Shown here one piece after another: positions 23,126 to 34,957 of a DNA stretch of 64,000 nt (positions are counted from its first letter, which is position 1; every line of letters starts with the position of its first letter). Under the pieces are notes generated by a model that was given only the letters and a program-made list of their open reading frames with translations, was not told where the DNA came from and did not search any database. This DNA is from Yponomeuta sedellus (lineage: Eukaryota; Arthropoda; Insecta; Lepidoptera; Yponomeutidae), in the NCBI GenBank assembly GCA_934045075.1, contig OW203724.1, positions 6,931,473 through 6,995,472 on the forward strand, in the 5' to 3' direction. Made by a program: the position numbers and the translations under genes.

Positions 23126-25083
23126 TATATATCTACTGCGAGCTTTATTACATTGGCAGAATAGCAGCTGGTTTACCCCTGCGGAAGCTTCGACACCCAG
23201 GCTAGCCTAAGCGTAAGCGATTTAAATTTGAAACCGCAGACCAGTCATTAGTGAAATGGATTGGCCTCACAAAATAAATACATCATCAAGAAATCTAACA
23301 TAGCAACATAATTGGGATTGCGCACTTCATCGCCGTCGATGGCGCGTATCCGAGATACGAATCCACTTTTACACTTTCCTTCAACAACGGACACTAGGAT
23401 TGATTGCAGAGAAGTTACAGTCACTCACTACCTATCCTAGTTAATTATCAACGCAAATGTAATGTTTCCTGTCAGCCATGACCACTTGCGTATGTTTTTG
23501 TATATGTATAATAACATCCACACAAGAGAATCGCTTGTTTTGGAAAAACACCCAGACATTTGTACGGTGAACCTCGGTCCCCAGTGGGAAACGAACTCAC
23601 TACCTCTGACATAATAGTCACACGCGATGCCGCGCGCCTAGACATTTGAAGTTTGGGCTAGTTTTCACATTTGCAAATGAAAAGTCTTTCAAGTTAATTT
23701 AATTGTAGAAAAATGCTACTTTCTATAGCCGCGGTTTCGAGATCTTAGTGCGGTTGAAAAGAGTGACCAATTTTAGATATCTACAAGAAGGCTTCCCGAA
23801 TCTTTACCGATCTTAGTAAAAAAAATAGACAATTTTCATCAGAGTATACTGAGGAAAGCATCCGAACCATTTTAGCTCTCTTCGTCCCGAATACGTAAGA
23901 TCGTGAAACCAAAGCTGTACCCTGTACCTATAGTGCGTTACTTTTTTGTTTCGTCACACCTTACTGTAACAGCTCTAAACGTTTATACAATTGAATGGTA
24001 GATCGCATGTGGGCACTCGGACTGCGCAAAGAGATTGCATTCCGAACAAGAAATTCTGGTATATCTATCAATTTGATTTAATACCTAACCGTAATGAATC
24101 AATGTGCAACGCTTCGTTTAGCAAAAAACAACGAAGAGTGAGAGTGATTATTATTATATCTCGTTTAAAAGTGAAATTGAAAGTACATACACACTCTTCA
24201 GTAAAAAAAAATATAAATACCTACTAGTAGTTGGACAATTTTCAACGTTGGAACGTGTTTTTCCCGCGTTATAGTAGCTAATAGCTGTCAAACGATTTTT
24301 ATAAAAATTAAAAACAAGAGGAACTTTAATTTTTATAAAAATTAAAAATATTAGGCGTTTCTGAAAATTCCAGCAAGATTTTAGGGAGTTATTCTATTTA
24401 TCTATATAAACAAGTTTGATTATATTTATATGGTTTGTTTTTCTATATTCGCTTTGTTATTCACTTCGTAAAGATATCTGCTGTTCTAAACAAAAATCTA
24501 ATAATTATTTCCTCTAGCGTATGGCTATATTGTGACAATTCGCTATTGGTCACATAAACAAAGTAGTTTGTATTGGTGAGTTGTAGAACTCCCTTAGGTT
24601 TCAGAGGTTCTTTATACAAATTCGTAGGTAATTTGGTACCAGTCATTAAACAGTACCTATTTCATTATAATTTGTTAAACATTTTTATTATTTTACTATT
24701 GATGCATCCCTTAGTAAAATAATATTCTTTTCTTTTTTATTATGTGTTAATTTGTGCCTTTTTTCACTTTATCTTTGGCTGGCGGCGTGCTGTCAAATTC
24801 AATACAGTAAGGAGAATTGGAATTCATTTGGAAATGCTTTTATCGCAGTGATAATTTTATTCCAGTGCGGTGTAACATTTTCGCTTGTCTTTCATTTTTA
24901 AAGAGCCTTTCAATAGGTTCCATTTTCATTTCACACAACATTAGGTAGATATCTATCTATTCGTATTAAAGAAAATAACTACCAATCACTATACAATACT
25001 TATTTTTTATCTTTGCCTTTCATCGGTTCACGTAAAATGGCTACTTTTACGCGGACAATGCGCGTGAGCGCTACTTGTTTTTG
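23126..25083. other. Non-coding stretch with decayed repeats
   Basis: Contains a minus-strand tRNA-like SINE head near 23570-23640 (TTCGTTTCCCACTGGGGACC), an inverted-repeat element at 23723-23918 related to 6925-7257, and a duplicated TTTTTATAAAAATTAAAA near 24297-24347. No gene supported. Confidence 0.4.
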
Positions 25084-25492
25084 TTTTTAGGGTTCCTTAC
25101 CCGAAGGATGCCAATGAGACCCTGTTAATTAACATACGAATTCTGTCTGATCTATTAAGTGTTTATTTTCTTATCCTGACTGGTAGCCAGTTAAAATGTT
25201 CACAGAATATACTCGGATGTTATTTCGGTGGATGGTAAATAATGAAAAAAGTAATTTGCTTTGCAAACGGTAATACATGGGTCAAATTTGGTGGCATTAT
25301 AGATCAGTCGCTATAATACATATAAAAACAAATAGGTAATAAAAACTAGCCAAGCGTGATTCGACCACCGAGAGTTTCGAACTGAAAGAAAATAGACACA
25401 TATTTGCTAAATTATGTACCTCCGTAATATCATTTCCGTGGTTCTGTTCCATGGAACCCTCAGTGCGCGAGTCTAACTCGCACTAGGCCGGG
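25084..25492 (+). repeat. Lepidopteran 'GTCCGTC' interspersed repeat, copy 3, without the array
   Basis: Starts TTTTTAGGGTTCCTTACC and ends GGAACCCTCAGTGCGCGAG ... ACTCGCACTAGGCCGG, as in the other two copies, but the GTCCGTC array is reduced to TTCTGTCTGATC. Confidence 0.65.
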
Positions 25493-25863
25493 GCTTTATT
25501 AATAATTTTTATGACGGCTGCGCCCATTGCGATAGATAGATTGTAGCAGTAATTTTACACGGTGTCCTACATCGAGTCGTGATTGCTCCGCATTCCACTG
25601 CAAGCGTCAAACTCGATCGTTACACGGAAGGTCGCCGTAGCACTGGCAAATGGCAATCCAACTGGCCTTCTCATATACGCTGACTACTTTTGCTAAGAAA
25701 CTTCAAAGCAAAACGTTGCTGCGAGAAATAATAATTACTTACACACTCACTTGTTCTGGTTTCAAACTAAGATGCCCTAAGTTATGGTCACCAGGTAAGA
25801 CCATCACAAACATGGAAATACACTCAGACTGAGGCCATTGGTGCTGGTCTAGTACGGCGGCCT

Positions 25864-25935
25864 CCTGTGGCAATCGAACCAACGACCTCTGCTTCGGTAG
25901 TCAAGCATGTTAACCGCTAGACCATCGAGCCAGTA
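25864..25935 (-). repeat. tRNA-like sequence, likely SINE head or tRNA pseudogene
   Basis: On the minus strand it begins TGGCTCGATGGTCTAGCGGT (A-box-like) and has GGTTCGATTGC (degenerate B box). The acceptor ends do not pair well enough for a functional tRNA call. Confidence 0.45.
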
Positions 25936-26049
25936 ATGCATTAAATGGGAAGTTATGACGCCACCACTGCTGTACTGTACTGAGTACACTGTACTGAGCC
26001 AGAATTAACTTGATATTAAATACGTTTTAAATTATCGTATGATATTGAT

Positions 26050-26410
26050 ATGATAAGCGCTCGTGGCCTAGGCGAACCGAGTGATTGGAATCAATCACTT
26101 AAGTTAAGCAACAACAGGCGCGGTCAGGTGCAGGATGGGTCACCGTCCCGTGACTACCGCTAGTGGCATTTTTCCGAGCGCTTCCGTGCTTCGCAAGGCA
26201 CGTGAAGCCGTTGGTGCCGGCTGCCATACAATGGCAGTCGTTAAGCCATGTCAGAGGCCTTATGGGCGGCTTGATAACGTAAGGCCCGCCACTGTCTTAC
26301 AATCCTCCACCAACCCGGACTTGGCCCCCGTGGTGGAGTATGGCCTAACCTTCCTGCGATGCAGGAAGAAACCCGTGCCCCAGCAGTGGGGACATACAAG
26401 GGTTGATAAC
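26050..26410 (+). mobile_element. 5S rRNA-derived SINE, full-length copy
   Basis: A perfect 12-bp duplication TATGATATTGAT (26038-26049, 26411-26422) brackets 361 bases. The first about 110 bases resemble 5S rRNA: AAGTTAAGCAAC at 26101-26112 and GGATGGGTCACCG at 26133-26145 correspond to the A box and C box of the 5S internal promoter. The rest is a family body shared with 21051-21275 and 11827-11889, ending CATACAAGGGTTGATAAC. 5S-headed SINEs form a known class (SINE3). The open frame at 26135-26455 is not a gene. Confidence 0.85.
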
Positions 26411-26422
26411 TATGATATTGAT

Positions 26423-28440
26423 CTACATTTCTGTTTGGATCACATCGAATCCTAGTGAGTTTATACGTAGATAGATAGACAACCTTATATGAAAAAGTAA
26501 TTACAGAGGATATAATAGTCTATTTGATAAAAAATGCTAACCCCCGGTGTCCGGAGTAGGTACAAATAGTCTGTTATTTTATTGTTAACAGTTGTTGGTT
26601 TTTTATGTACTTCAGCCAACTGACGGCTGTTCAATGCATAGTTTATTATGACAATTCGATGTACATTGCGTAATCTGGAGTCTTCATTGGGGCAAAAGAC
26701 TGCATTGTACATCAAATGGTCATAGTAAATCATGAATTGAAGTTTTATGAAGCAGGCCCCAGGGAGGTCGGTGTTAACTGAGGCATAACGCGCGCAGCAT
26801 AACTAAGTACACATTTCGAATAAAAACGTTGTTTTTCCAAAAGGAGACGGATACACTTTCATACATTCTTGGGCCTGGGTGTAAAAAGGTGAAAGACATG
26901 TCAATTTAGAGATATATTAGCAAACCATCTCGGAAAATTCTGCGGATTTTGGCAATCTGAGAGCAGAGAAGAGATTTGGTAAAAGTGAGGCTATGCAACA
27001 AGCTGACAATGAAACTTATACTAAACTTATCCGTGTCCGTACAAGTTAAGCAAGATCGTAAGTCTGTAGAAAGAAAAGACTGGTCTGAGAATTATAATAA
27101 CAAAAAACACCAGGAAACACACTCAAAACGCACTAAACGATACGAGAAGACGCTCTATTATTCTGAGAGAAGACGAGTTAGACGAGTGATCATAGATTGA
27201 GTCAGTCAGGGAGCTGTCACGCCTGTCACTGTTAGCACAGACCAAGGATGTTTTTCTTGGCACAGACACATATTAAAAATACAGTTGACAAACACGGGTA
27301 ATAAATCGATCCGTAAACGAGAATCAATTTAAAGATTTGTTTTCATCAAGTTAATATTTGGATTTTTTTAAACTGTTGACATTTATATTATAATGTATTT
27401 ATTTAAGTTGATTGAATCAATCATCTGGTGCAGGTGTTTTTTATTTAATACATGCAGACTAATCGATTAAAGTAATCGGTATCCTATTTTATTAGGGACA
27501 TAAACTTATTTTTAAGATTTCTCGCCTTCCAGATTGTGAATTGAGCTCATTTTTTATATTTTAAAATAGAAAAATACAACGCTTTTTTTAAACCATATCT
27601 CAACTATTTAATACAATCGGGCCCAGAAATCCCCGTCTCCTTTCCAACTAATATGAAAAATCCCAAGCCGATGATAATGGTGAAAACTACATGCACAAGT
27701 TGTTATTGGAATCGGAAATGGAAACGGAATTGGCTTCCAAGTGGGTCATGCATGATTGTGTTGTTGGTTTGACTGTGAAACTCTTAGGTATTCTGTGTTG
27801 CCTCCACTGGATGCTCCAGTTCTGTGTATGTTGTGTTCAGTATACGTATAGTTAGTGTATAAATGTTGTATTTTAAGATTCTCCATTTATTACAAACATT
27901 TATTAGAGTATCAAGACCACTGCAAACTCTGTAGAAAAAGTTTTTCTGCAATGTTTTTCTGAAAAACATCGTGAGGAAACGTGACTGTCTGAGGTGTTCA
28001 TACTTCAGCGCTTGAAATTGCTAAGGGGCGTGCACGAGTGGTCGCAAAGCCGTTACTCTCTCTCTCTCTCTCTCTGGGAGAAGGCCTGTGTCCAGCAGGG
28101 GGACGTGTAACACAAAAAATATGAATATTAGAGTGAGGTTGAATGCCGAGTTACCAATGTCGAGATTTCAAAGTTTTCTTTGCTGTGCTGTGTTAATTCG
28201 AGTGCAATCAATATAAAAGTACATATTAAAAAAAAAAAATGTACGGTACATAACATGTAAGACCAATAAATGTACAGCTCCTACATTGCGCGCACCAAAT
28301 CCATTCCAATTGTCTGTCAAATTAAATACTAATTGATATTGCAAAAGTCAGTATTCCCACAGGATTTGGTGCACATAAATAGGCCCCGGGCCAGCTCTTG
28401 CCGTGTGTCTGTTTCTCTCGCTGAAAGCATTGTCTCTATC
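26423..28440. other. Non-coding stretch, probably intron or upstream of the FAM89-like gene
   Basis: Contains MITE copy 4 (26631-26751, TTTATTATGACAATTCGATG), a GAAAAACATCGTGAGGAAAC repeat fragment near 27962, and a (CT)n run followed by an RTE-type tail (GGCCTGTGTCCAGCAGGGGG) at 28055-28110. No upstream FAM89-like exon was found here. Confidence 0.45.
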
Positions 28441-28446
28441 TTCCAG

Positions 28447-28602
28447 GCGGGCCTCCGGCAACTGGATCTGTCACTGCTCTCCGAGCTGTGGTCCTTGAGC
28501 GAAGCCATGGCGGCGTGGCGCAGGCAGCTAGAGCGCGCGCCGCGCCTGCGCCCTGCGCCACCGCCGCCGCCGCCGCCGCCACACTACGGCGTGCGGACCT
28601 GA
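28447..28602 (+). CDS. Terminal exon of a FAM89 / leucine repeat adapter protein 25-like gene
   Basis: A clear acceptor (TCTCTATCTTCCAG, ending 28446) opens in phase 0 with AGLRQLDLSLLSELWSLSE. This matches the conserved C-terminal core of FAM89A/B proteins (GLRQLDMSLLCQLWSLNE in vertebrates as I recall it). FAM89B/LRAP25 is an adaptor linking kinases to actin regulation; FAM89A is little studied. After the core come WRRQLERAPRLRP and a proline run coded by a (CCG)n stretch, then HYGVRT and a TGA at 28600-28602. AATAAA signals follow at 28669-28680. Only this exon is present, so the first exon lies upstream of the window or is unrecognised within it. The proline-rich tail differs from vertebrate members. 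Confidence 0.8.
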   Translation, partial: AGLRQLDLSLLSELWSLSEAMAAWRRQLERAPRLRPAPPPPPPPPHYGVRT

Positions 28603-29456
28603 GCGGCCCAGGGCCGAACACACTGGCTGTTTAATGGAATCATCGCCTCGGCGGGTCGCGATTTAAAAAATAAAAATAAAGGCGCGAATATTCAGTGTCT
28701 TGTTTGACTTTGTGGACGAATGTCGTGCTGCAGTTTCTCTGAAAAAGACATAGTGAAATCTTTTAATGTGGTTTAACACTGTACCGTTTGTGCTGTAAGC
28801 TAGCGTCAAGTTCAATGTTTCTTTTGTTTTTATTTGACGTCGATACTAATTGGTCTCACTGTACATTGTCCAACTGTACTGCATAGATACTAGAAAATAA
28901 AAAAATGACTCTTCAAAATGCAAAGTACCTGAAACACGTTAGTTGAGGCGGAATCAGGCGGTTCACATTTTGTTCTTTCCCTTTTATTCCACATCCTATA
29001 CTAGGAATGAATCATCTAGACACGGAATGGACTAATATTTAGAAAAATATCGACCTGAGAAAAAACTCTTAGAACTGAAGTTTTAGTAAAATATAAACTG
29101 ACCTGTTTCAGGAATTGCGCTTTGTAGAAGTAACCTTAAAAAATGTCATCCGCTGGATGAGTGTTACTCACTAATATACAGCGGACCTTACCCTGGTTCC
29201 ATCTATCTATTCCTTATATAACTGTTAGATGTGAAGTCCACCCTACGTTCCTAAAGTAGTACCATGTTGTCCACTACACATCAAAGAAATATTCGAGCTC
29301 ATGGAATAGGGCCATATTACACTGGACAAAGGTAGTACTTGGTTTTACCTGTCTGGAACGTGGCAAACACGGCCAACAGACTATTCAACTCACCAAAATT
29401 ACATTCCCTAAAGTCAGTCTTATTTATAAAAAAAACGCGATTCATCTAAAGCTGCC
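28603..29456. other. 3' untranslated region and intergenic DNA
   Basis: The first about 80 bases belong to the 3' end of the FAM89-like transcript. The rest is AT-rich with no recognised feature. Confidence 0.45.
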
Positions 29457-30303
29457 GCCCGAGCCCAATATCCAATCCCGACAGATTGTTGGCTATCGAA
29501 GATTGACAATCCAATCTATTTTGTACGTAAACAGTTCCAATAAGCGATCTATGGATTGCATTTGTGATCGGTGCACGCAATCCATCTGTGGGAGGAAAGA
29601 TCACAGATTAAAGATTGCCCTCTGTTCGCAAATGACAGTTCGTGCGTTTCAATAACCTATCTTTCAACATTGACAGTTCTATCGATTGGCGTAAACAATC
29701 GACTCTTGTGATCCGAGGTCGTCGGCAAAGAAAGAAAGAGTAGGTAAATAGTATTATAGAGTGAGACAAATATATGTCCGCCATTAAAACGGGGCTAAAT
29801 GCGAACAAATAAATTCAAAGTTCCTACTTGCGCTAGGCTGGTTGTAGTACTGAATGGAATAGAAAGTTTCAAAAGTATTGTTTCGCGGTCTTTCGTTATT
29901 CTGTGTGTTCAACATGTTAAATATCAACGTTCCTTTTTCCTAGAACCAACTTTTAGCGTTTCAAAATCACGAATAAAAATATTTTATTATTATGATCTTC
30001 TGTATTGCAGGAAATATACAAATTATAATTGGAGACAGATAAACATATATTTATGCCAAAAAATAAAAATATCTGCTACCAAGCTACGAGACAAAATTCT
30101 CATAACTTAGCTCGGAACATTACAAGTTTTACGCAAAACGGAACCGCCGAGAGAGGACAGATAGCCGGGCAATCCAAGACCAAAAAAAATATTGCGACTG
30201 TCTTTTTGGGTATTGGGACGCGGATAGAAGATCGATCTCTGGATAGATAACCATCTAGGATTGGTTTCAATCTTAAACTAAGGATGCGATATTGGGCTCG
30301 GGC
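29457..30303. mobile_element. TIR element of 0.85 kb, no transposase
   Basis: A perfect 16-bp terminal match: GCCCGAGCCCAATATC at 29457-29472 and its reverse complement at 30288-30303. Imperfect pairing continues a few bases inward and outward (ATCCAATCC / GGATGC). The interior contains repeated GATTG / CAATC motifs but no transposase domain. Superfamily unknown; target duplication not clear. Confidence 0.65.
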
Positions 30304-31865
30304 GAAGGCTGTGTATTTAATCTGTAGTTATGGTTTTTCCTGGTAAAATCTCTAGCACAGACTATTTTAACCAGCGTTTTTCGAGTGTTTATGTAAGCGT
30401 GTTTGTTAATGGGTGTCATTACATACTTTTTTCAATAAAGTCAACAGTAAAACTAAATCTGTACATCCATATCTATTCAACACGTCAGGCATTAAATATT
30501 GTGGCTAGAACAAGACCCACAACTAAACTGAAAGAGCAAAAACCAAATTTAAAGCTGACAATAGTAAAAAAGGGAAATTATAAGTCAAGCCGCAAACTTC
30601 TCATTTTACAACTAAGCAACGGGAAAATGAGATAGCCTCTATTAAACTAATTCGTATTTTTTTACTAAATACTATATCTATAAAAAGTAAAACTAAACAA
30701 TAAAAAGGTTTTTGCCAACAGTATTTTTATAACTAAGTAGGTATATGCATTTCAGTACCTCTTTAAAAATGAAATGACTCAACTGAAAACTTTTTATTCA
30801 TCACATTCATCATATTTCAAACTTTTCACGTTTCATTTCATGTTCACGGCAAACCCCCACAAGGTGGAAACCTGGAGCCGTGTTTGACAAAAATCTAGTC
30901 TAATGTAATATGTCCCTTGTAATAAATTAGTTTCTCTATGAAATTCTAGTAATGGGGAACTTGCGCCATCTTAGATTGAAGTGGCATTGCTTTTCTACCA
31001 GAGAAGACTTAGAAAAGCTCAAGAAAACTTGAAAATAAGATAATACAATATTTTTTCGGAGTCCCAAAAATCAAGTTCTAATAATTAATAACATATTGGA
31101 TTTCGTTTATTCATTGTATTTGAACGTTTTCTAAAAATGTAGATGCATAGAAACATTATTCTACGAGATAAACGCTACATACATTACAAATACATTATAA
31201 GGTTTTACTTCCAACTTGTAAAGAGTCATAGTTTGAGTCCGCTTTGCGCGTGACTAGATTGACATTTCGATAGTCGCATCATGAAATTATTCGTCGAAAA
31301 AAACCTCTTTTATTATCTTTTATTAACATGGGTGTTTCAAATCATATTTTTATGCAAGTTCTCTATTATTAGAATTAAAATTCGTCGAGCAATATTGACG
31401 GTAAATTCAAATTGATTAAATACTGATGCCCGACCCGAAACCCGAAACCTTACCGCTGCGCCACAGAGGTCGTCAGTGTGGTCAGGTCGATAGTGGAATG
31501 CGTCAAATAAAGTTTTAAAATGTTAATAACCTTCATTGAGAATAAATGTTTGGCACACGGAACTAGATGTTAGGGCTTCGGAAAGGGCTAAGTATGATAT
31601 TTGCTATTAGAGTATGGAAACAAATAAGTACTTAGGGTATTACTTAATTTTCATGCGCACAGTATGATCCAAGTGCGTAAAACTGCGATGTTAATACCCA
31701 TTTATAGTGGTTCCTAGGTAACGAAGTGGATGGACATAACCAACTAATCCAATATCTATCATGTTTAAAAGGTGTTCTTTGTTTTTAAATAAATTAATGT
31801 TATGTGTTGTAATTTAATAAAATGCAAATAAATAGTTGCCTGTCTATATTGCATTTTAGTCATTA
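30304..31865. other. Non-coding stretch
   Basis: No exon supported. A tRNA-like SINE remnant lies on the minus strand at about 31430-31480 (GACCTCTGTGGCGCAGCGGT). Otherwise nothing recognised. Confidence 0.4.
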
Positions 31866-31968
31866 CTAGCTGTGCCGCAGTTTATCGATTTTCCCATGGA
31901 AATAAGGTATTTTCCCGAAGTAAAACAAACATACTCACAAACTTTCGCCTTTGTAATATTAGTATGAT
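31866..31968 (-). mobile_element. Short Helitron-like non-autonomous element
   Basis: On the minus strand it begins CTAATATTACAAAGGCGAAA, continues GTTTGTGAGTATGTTTG and ends CGGCACAGCTAGT, the ends of a very abundant lepidopteran family whose CTAGT terminus suggests Helitron-type rolling-circle transposition. The middle is deleted. Related pieces: 57660-57793 and 60536-60690. Confidence 0.6.
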
Positions 31969-32160
31969 AGATTATTGATTGATCGTGGCAAGTGGTAGTC
32001 CCTGCCTACCCCTCTGGCGTACAGGCGTGAGGTTATGTTATGTGATAGTGTAATATAAGTGTGATGATTAACAGATTCGAGTGCTTAGCCCTGGGGGTGC
32101 CACCACGTACGTCCTCCACTGTATGAAGTTGTCTAATTCATACACGTAACTAAAATACAT

Positions 32161-32985
32161 TTTTTTTTCATGGGGAAATCCTCATGGATACCCTGTCGCT
32201 GGGGATGGCGACAGGGTCATGCCGGACTCTTACCGGCTATAAAACCCCATGGTGTTCCTTCTCACGCCGTACGACGGAGTCGCGGGAACGCCCTCGCAAT
32301 CTTCCGCAACTCCGCCAGCGTCAGTCCTGGTGGACCCCATCCATTGCCCATCATCCTCCAGGTATGAGCGGAATGCTAGGAACACATAGCACTCCGCTCC
32401 GCTTCGTGAGGCCGGATACCCCAATCCGCTATTTCCTCACGGGGCCGGAAGGAGGTGAGCATACGCTCTCCTTCCCCGTCCCGTCCTCCTGCGACGGATC
32501 GCCTGAGACGAAGGGTCGTCTTCTCTCAGCCTCTCCGCCGCCTCCTTCTGCGAAATGACGTTATCGCAGAAGGACACCACTGCCTGCCACGAGGACTCTC
32601 CCCGTAGCATTGCGCCTATTAAGGCCGGCAACGAGACGTTGCAGCCTACCGCCTGTTGCAGCGTCGCTCTCTCCTGCGCCCAAGCCGGGCAGACCTCCAG
32701 GGTGTGCTGCGACGTGTCTTCATCACTATTGCAGTGATGACACGCCGCAGTCGTTTCTCTTCCGGCTATGCGGCACAGATACCTCCCGAAACACCCGTGT
32801 CCGGTGAGGATCTGCACCAGCCGGAAGGTGAGCGAGCCGTGTCGACGGTCCACCCACTTCTTTAGAAGAGGACGCATCCACGGTCCGCAGGACCGCCTTC
32901 GGGTCTTGGAGCCGCCTTCGCCAATGGCACAGGAGATTGCGACGTGCATCCCTCCTCCACTGCAACCTCATTAACCTGAAGCAAC
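32161..32985 (-). mobile_element. 5'-truncated R1-like LINE
   Basis: The minus-strand element ends in a T-run on the plus strand (32161-32169), i.e. a poly(A) tail after a GC-rich 3' untranslated region. It contains only the C-terminal part of ORF2 (see next entry). The reverse transcriptase and endonuclease are missing, so it is a dead 5'-truncated insertion. The high GC contrasts sharply with the flanks. Confidence 0.75.
32437..32949 (-). pseudogene. C-terminal ORF2 fragment of an R1-clade LINE
   Basis: 170 codons include FRLVQILTGHGCFGRYLCRI and a cysteine-histidine cluster CHHC ... HTLEVC (a CCHC zinc knuckle), typical of the region after reverse transcriptase in R1/TRAS-type LINEs. The tail is rich in basic residues (RRRRTGRGRR). 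No RT motifs are present upstream. The frame is intact over this span, so the copy may be fairly young although truncated. Confidence 0.75.
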
Positions 32986-32989
32986 CTGT

Positions 32990-33042
32990 AAGGCCTGTAC
33001 TTCTAGGAGGAGATAATATCTCCGCCTAGAAGTACAGGCCTT
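32990..33042. repeat. Hairpin, 26-bp arms, beside the R1-like LINE
   Basis: AAGGCCTGTACTTCTAGGAG begins the left arm (32990-33015). The right arm 33017-33042 is its reverse complement with one mismatch, and the loop is a single base. It sits at the 5' breakpoint of the truncated LINE. Confidence 0.8.
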
Positions 33043-33484
33043 CAGCGTGTATTTTACAGCCTATATGTTATAAAGGCTGTATTATAATTACTACAAGGTT
33101 TAAGGGGCAACAAAAGTTTCACTAGCTGAACTTCATGGATGCGCTACGCTGTATTAACTAGGGCCACCAATAAAATAAAAATTGAAAGTTGTTACGTACC
33201 TATATAAAAGGTTTTTTTTTTTTTCTTAAAAATTTTACATTCTAAGTCTTAACAACGGTGCCAACTATTTTTAGAACCTAGGTAATGTCTAGAACCTAAG
33301 ATCAACAAACTAGGGACTTTTAACGATTTCCGCTAAAAACCGCCGTTTTTGGCAAAACTGCTTTTTAAAGTCTTAGATTTTTGGACCTAGGTTCTTGTCA
33401 GTAGGTTTTAAAAATTAGATACTACTATACTTATTAAGATTTATTATGTTCACTTTTAAAAAAAGACGCGCATTAAAAATTGTA
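33043..33484. repeat. Dispersed repeat, 'GCCACCAAT ... CCAACTATTTTTAG' family
   Basis: GGGCCACCAATAAAATAAAA and GTGCCAACTATTTTTAGAAC at 33164-33290 recur at 45190-45350 (GGAGCCACCAATGG, ACAACTATTTTTAGGACC), at 58967 (CGCCACCAATGG) and, reversed, at 42300-42345. Mutual similarity is diffuse. Class unknown. No gene. Confidence 0.45.
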
Positions 33485-34110
33485 TATTAATTTCATTACG
33501 AGTGCGGAAAGCCTGTCATTGCAAAGAGTTCCGACAAATTTCTACCCGAACCGAGGCGCAGCCGAAGGTGAGGGTTGACAGACGGAACAAGTTGCATAGG
33601 TTGCAATGACGGTTCCGCCGCACGTGTACTGAACAACTATTTTAATACAGTTGCGAAAAAATTACATAATCAATTTAATAAAGATTTTTTTTGGAAAATG
33701 GCCAACCGTAAAAGAATTTAAGCAGAGATTTTTTTTTTTCATTCATTCTGGGTAGGTAAAGGAAATGCCCATACAGCCAAGACTACAGTAGAATTTTTTA
33801 TTGATATGAAATAAAAATTAAATTTAATTAAACCTAACTAATTGAATCAAATCATTAAATCTGATATTGAAACAAATTACTTAGTAGCTTCTTTTTAGAA
33901 ATATTTGCAAGAATCATAAAAACTTCTGTGATTTTTTTTAGTAAAAATTTCGTGGTTGTTTTTTCTTTAGAGATTATTTTGACAGTTGGGAAAGAGAACG
34001 CACGAGTTCGGGAAAGGTAAAGAAAAAGCTCGAGTCGAGTATGTAATAGCCCACATCCCGAACGCTATACGTCCCTGCAATACGCCACTTTTTGAGCAAC
34101 TGTACCCTTC
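33485..34110. repeat. Tandem/dispersed repeat unit, copy 1 (DIRS-free)
   Basis: Begins near TTCATTACGAGTGCGGAAAG and runs through TTTTGACAGTTGGGAAAGAG to TACGCCACTTTTTGAGCAAC. The same order occurs again from 34958, where it is split by two transposons. This copy therefore shows what the second looked like before the insertions. Open frames here are not supported as genes. Confidence 0.7.
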
Positions 34111-34957
34111 TAGCGCCCGACGCGCTCGGACAAAAGAAAGTTCAAAGGTACCACATAGTGCAGGGTCATTTCGCACCGCCATTTTTTGCAAATTTTTTGT
34201 GTACACAGTTCCGCATTTCTCAAATTAAAGAAAGTACTACGCAATTATTCAATAAGTGTTATATATCACTACAATCTGCATAAAATTCCCTATCCGATTA
34301 TTATACTTGTAATGCTAATAAAATTATCAATAAACTTACATGATTTTCAAATGACGAGATGAATTTCACTATCCACGCCATTTTGTCACTACTTTGAACT
34401 TTGTCTCACTACACTATTTTCACACTATTTTACACTATTTTATATTTTATAAATTTGTCTCACTATTTTCACTAATTACTCATTCACTAGCACTGAACTA
34501 ACACTTATAATATGATCTGCATATTAACTGTTTACACAATTTTCATACTCTAATTCACCAAAATAAAGCTATAAATGAATAATTAACAGGAAGAGGTAAA
34601 ATGACACTGACCGCCCACACAAGCGGCACGATCCGGGCTAAAAGTTCCGAGGCTTTTTTCACTTTATTTTCCATCAAATACAACGAAACTATTATTTGAA
34701 ACATAATCTACACACTTTTCCCAGTAATTTGATATATAACACATAAACAAATACGCAGCGTTGCCTTCTCTAAATAACTTATAAAACTTTAGCGAGCGGA
34801 GCAACTCACGACGAAAACGCAAAATGGCGTCTGACCTAGCAAGCTCATGTGGTTTCGATGATAATTAAATTTTTTTCCACGTCACGTCATTTGATTGGTT
34901 GGCAAAAGTATGTACACTAACACGTATGTACACTAAACGCAAGAAGGGTTAAAATAG
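34111..34957. other. Spacer between the two repeat units
   Basis: AT-rich with many ACTATTTT / CACTATTTTC strings around 34380-34480. No coding segment or TIR pair seen. Confidence 0.4.

Noticed and set aside
26050..26165. Possible 5S rRNA gene
   Set aside because: Only the promoter-containing part is similar, it is fused to a SINE body, and the whole unit has a 12-bp target duplication.
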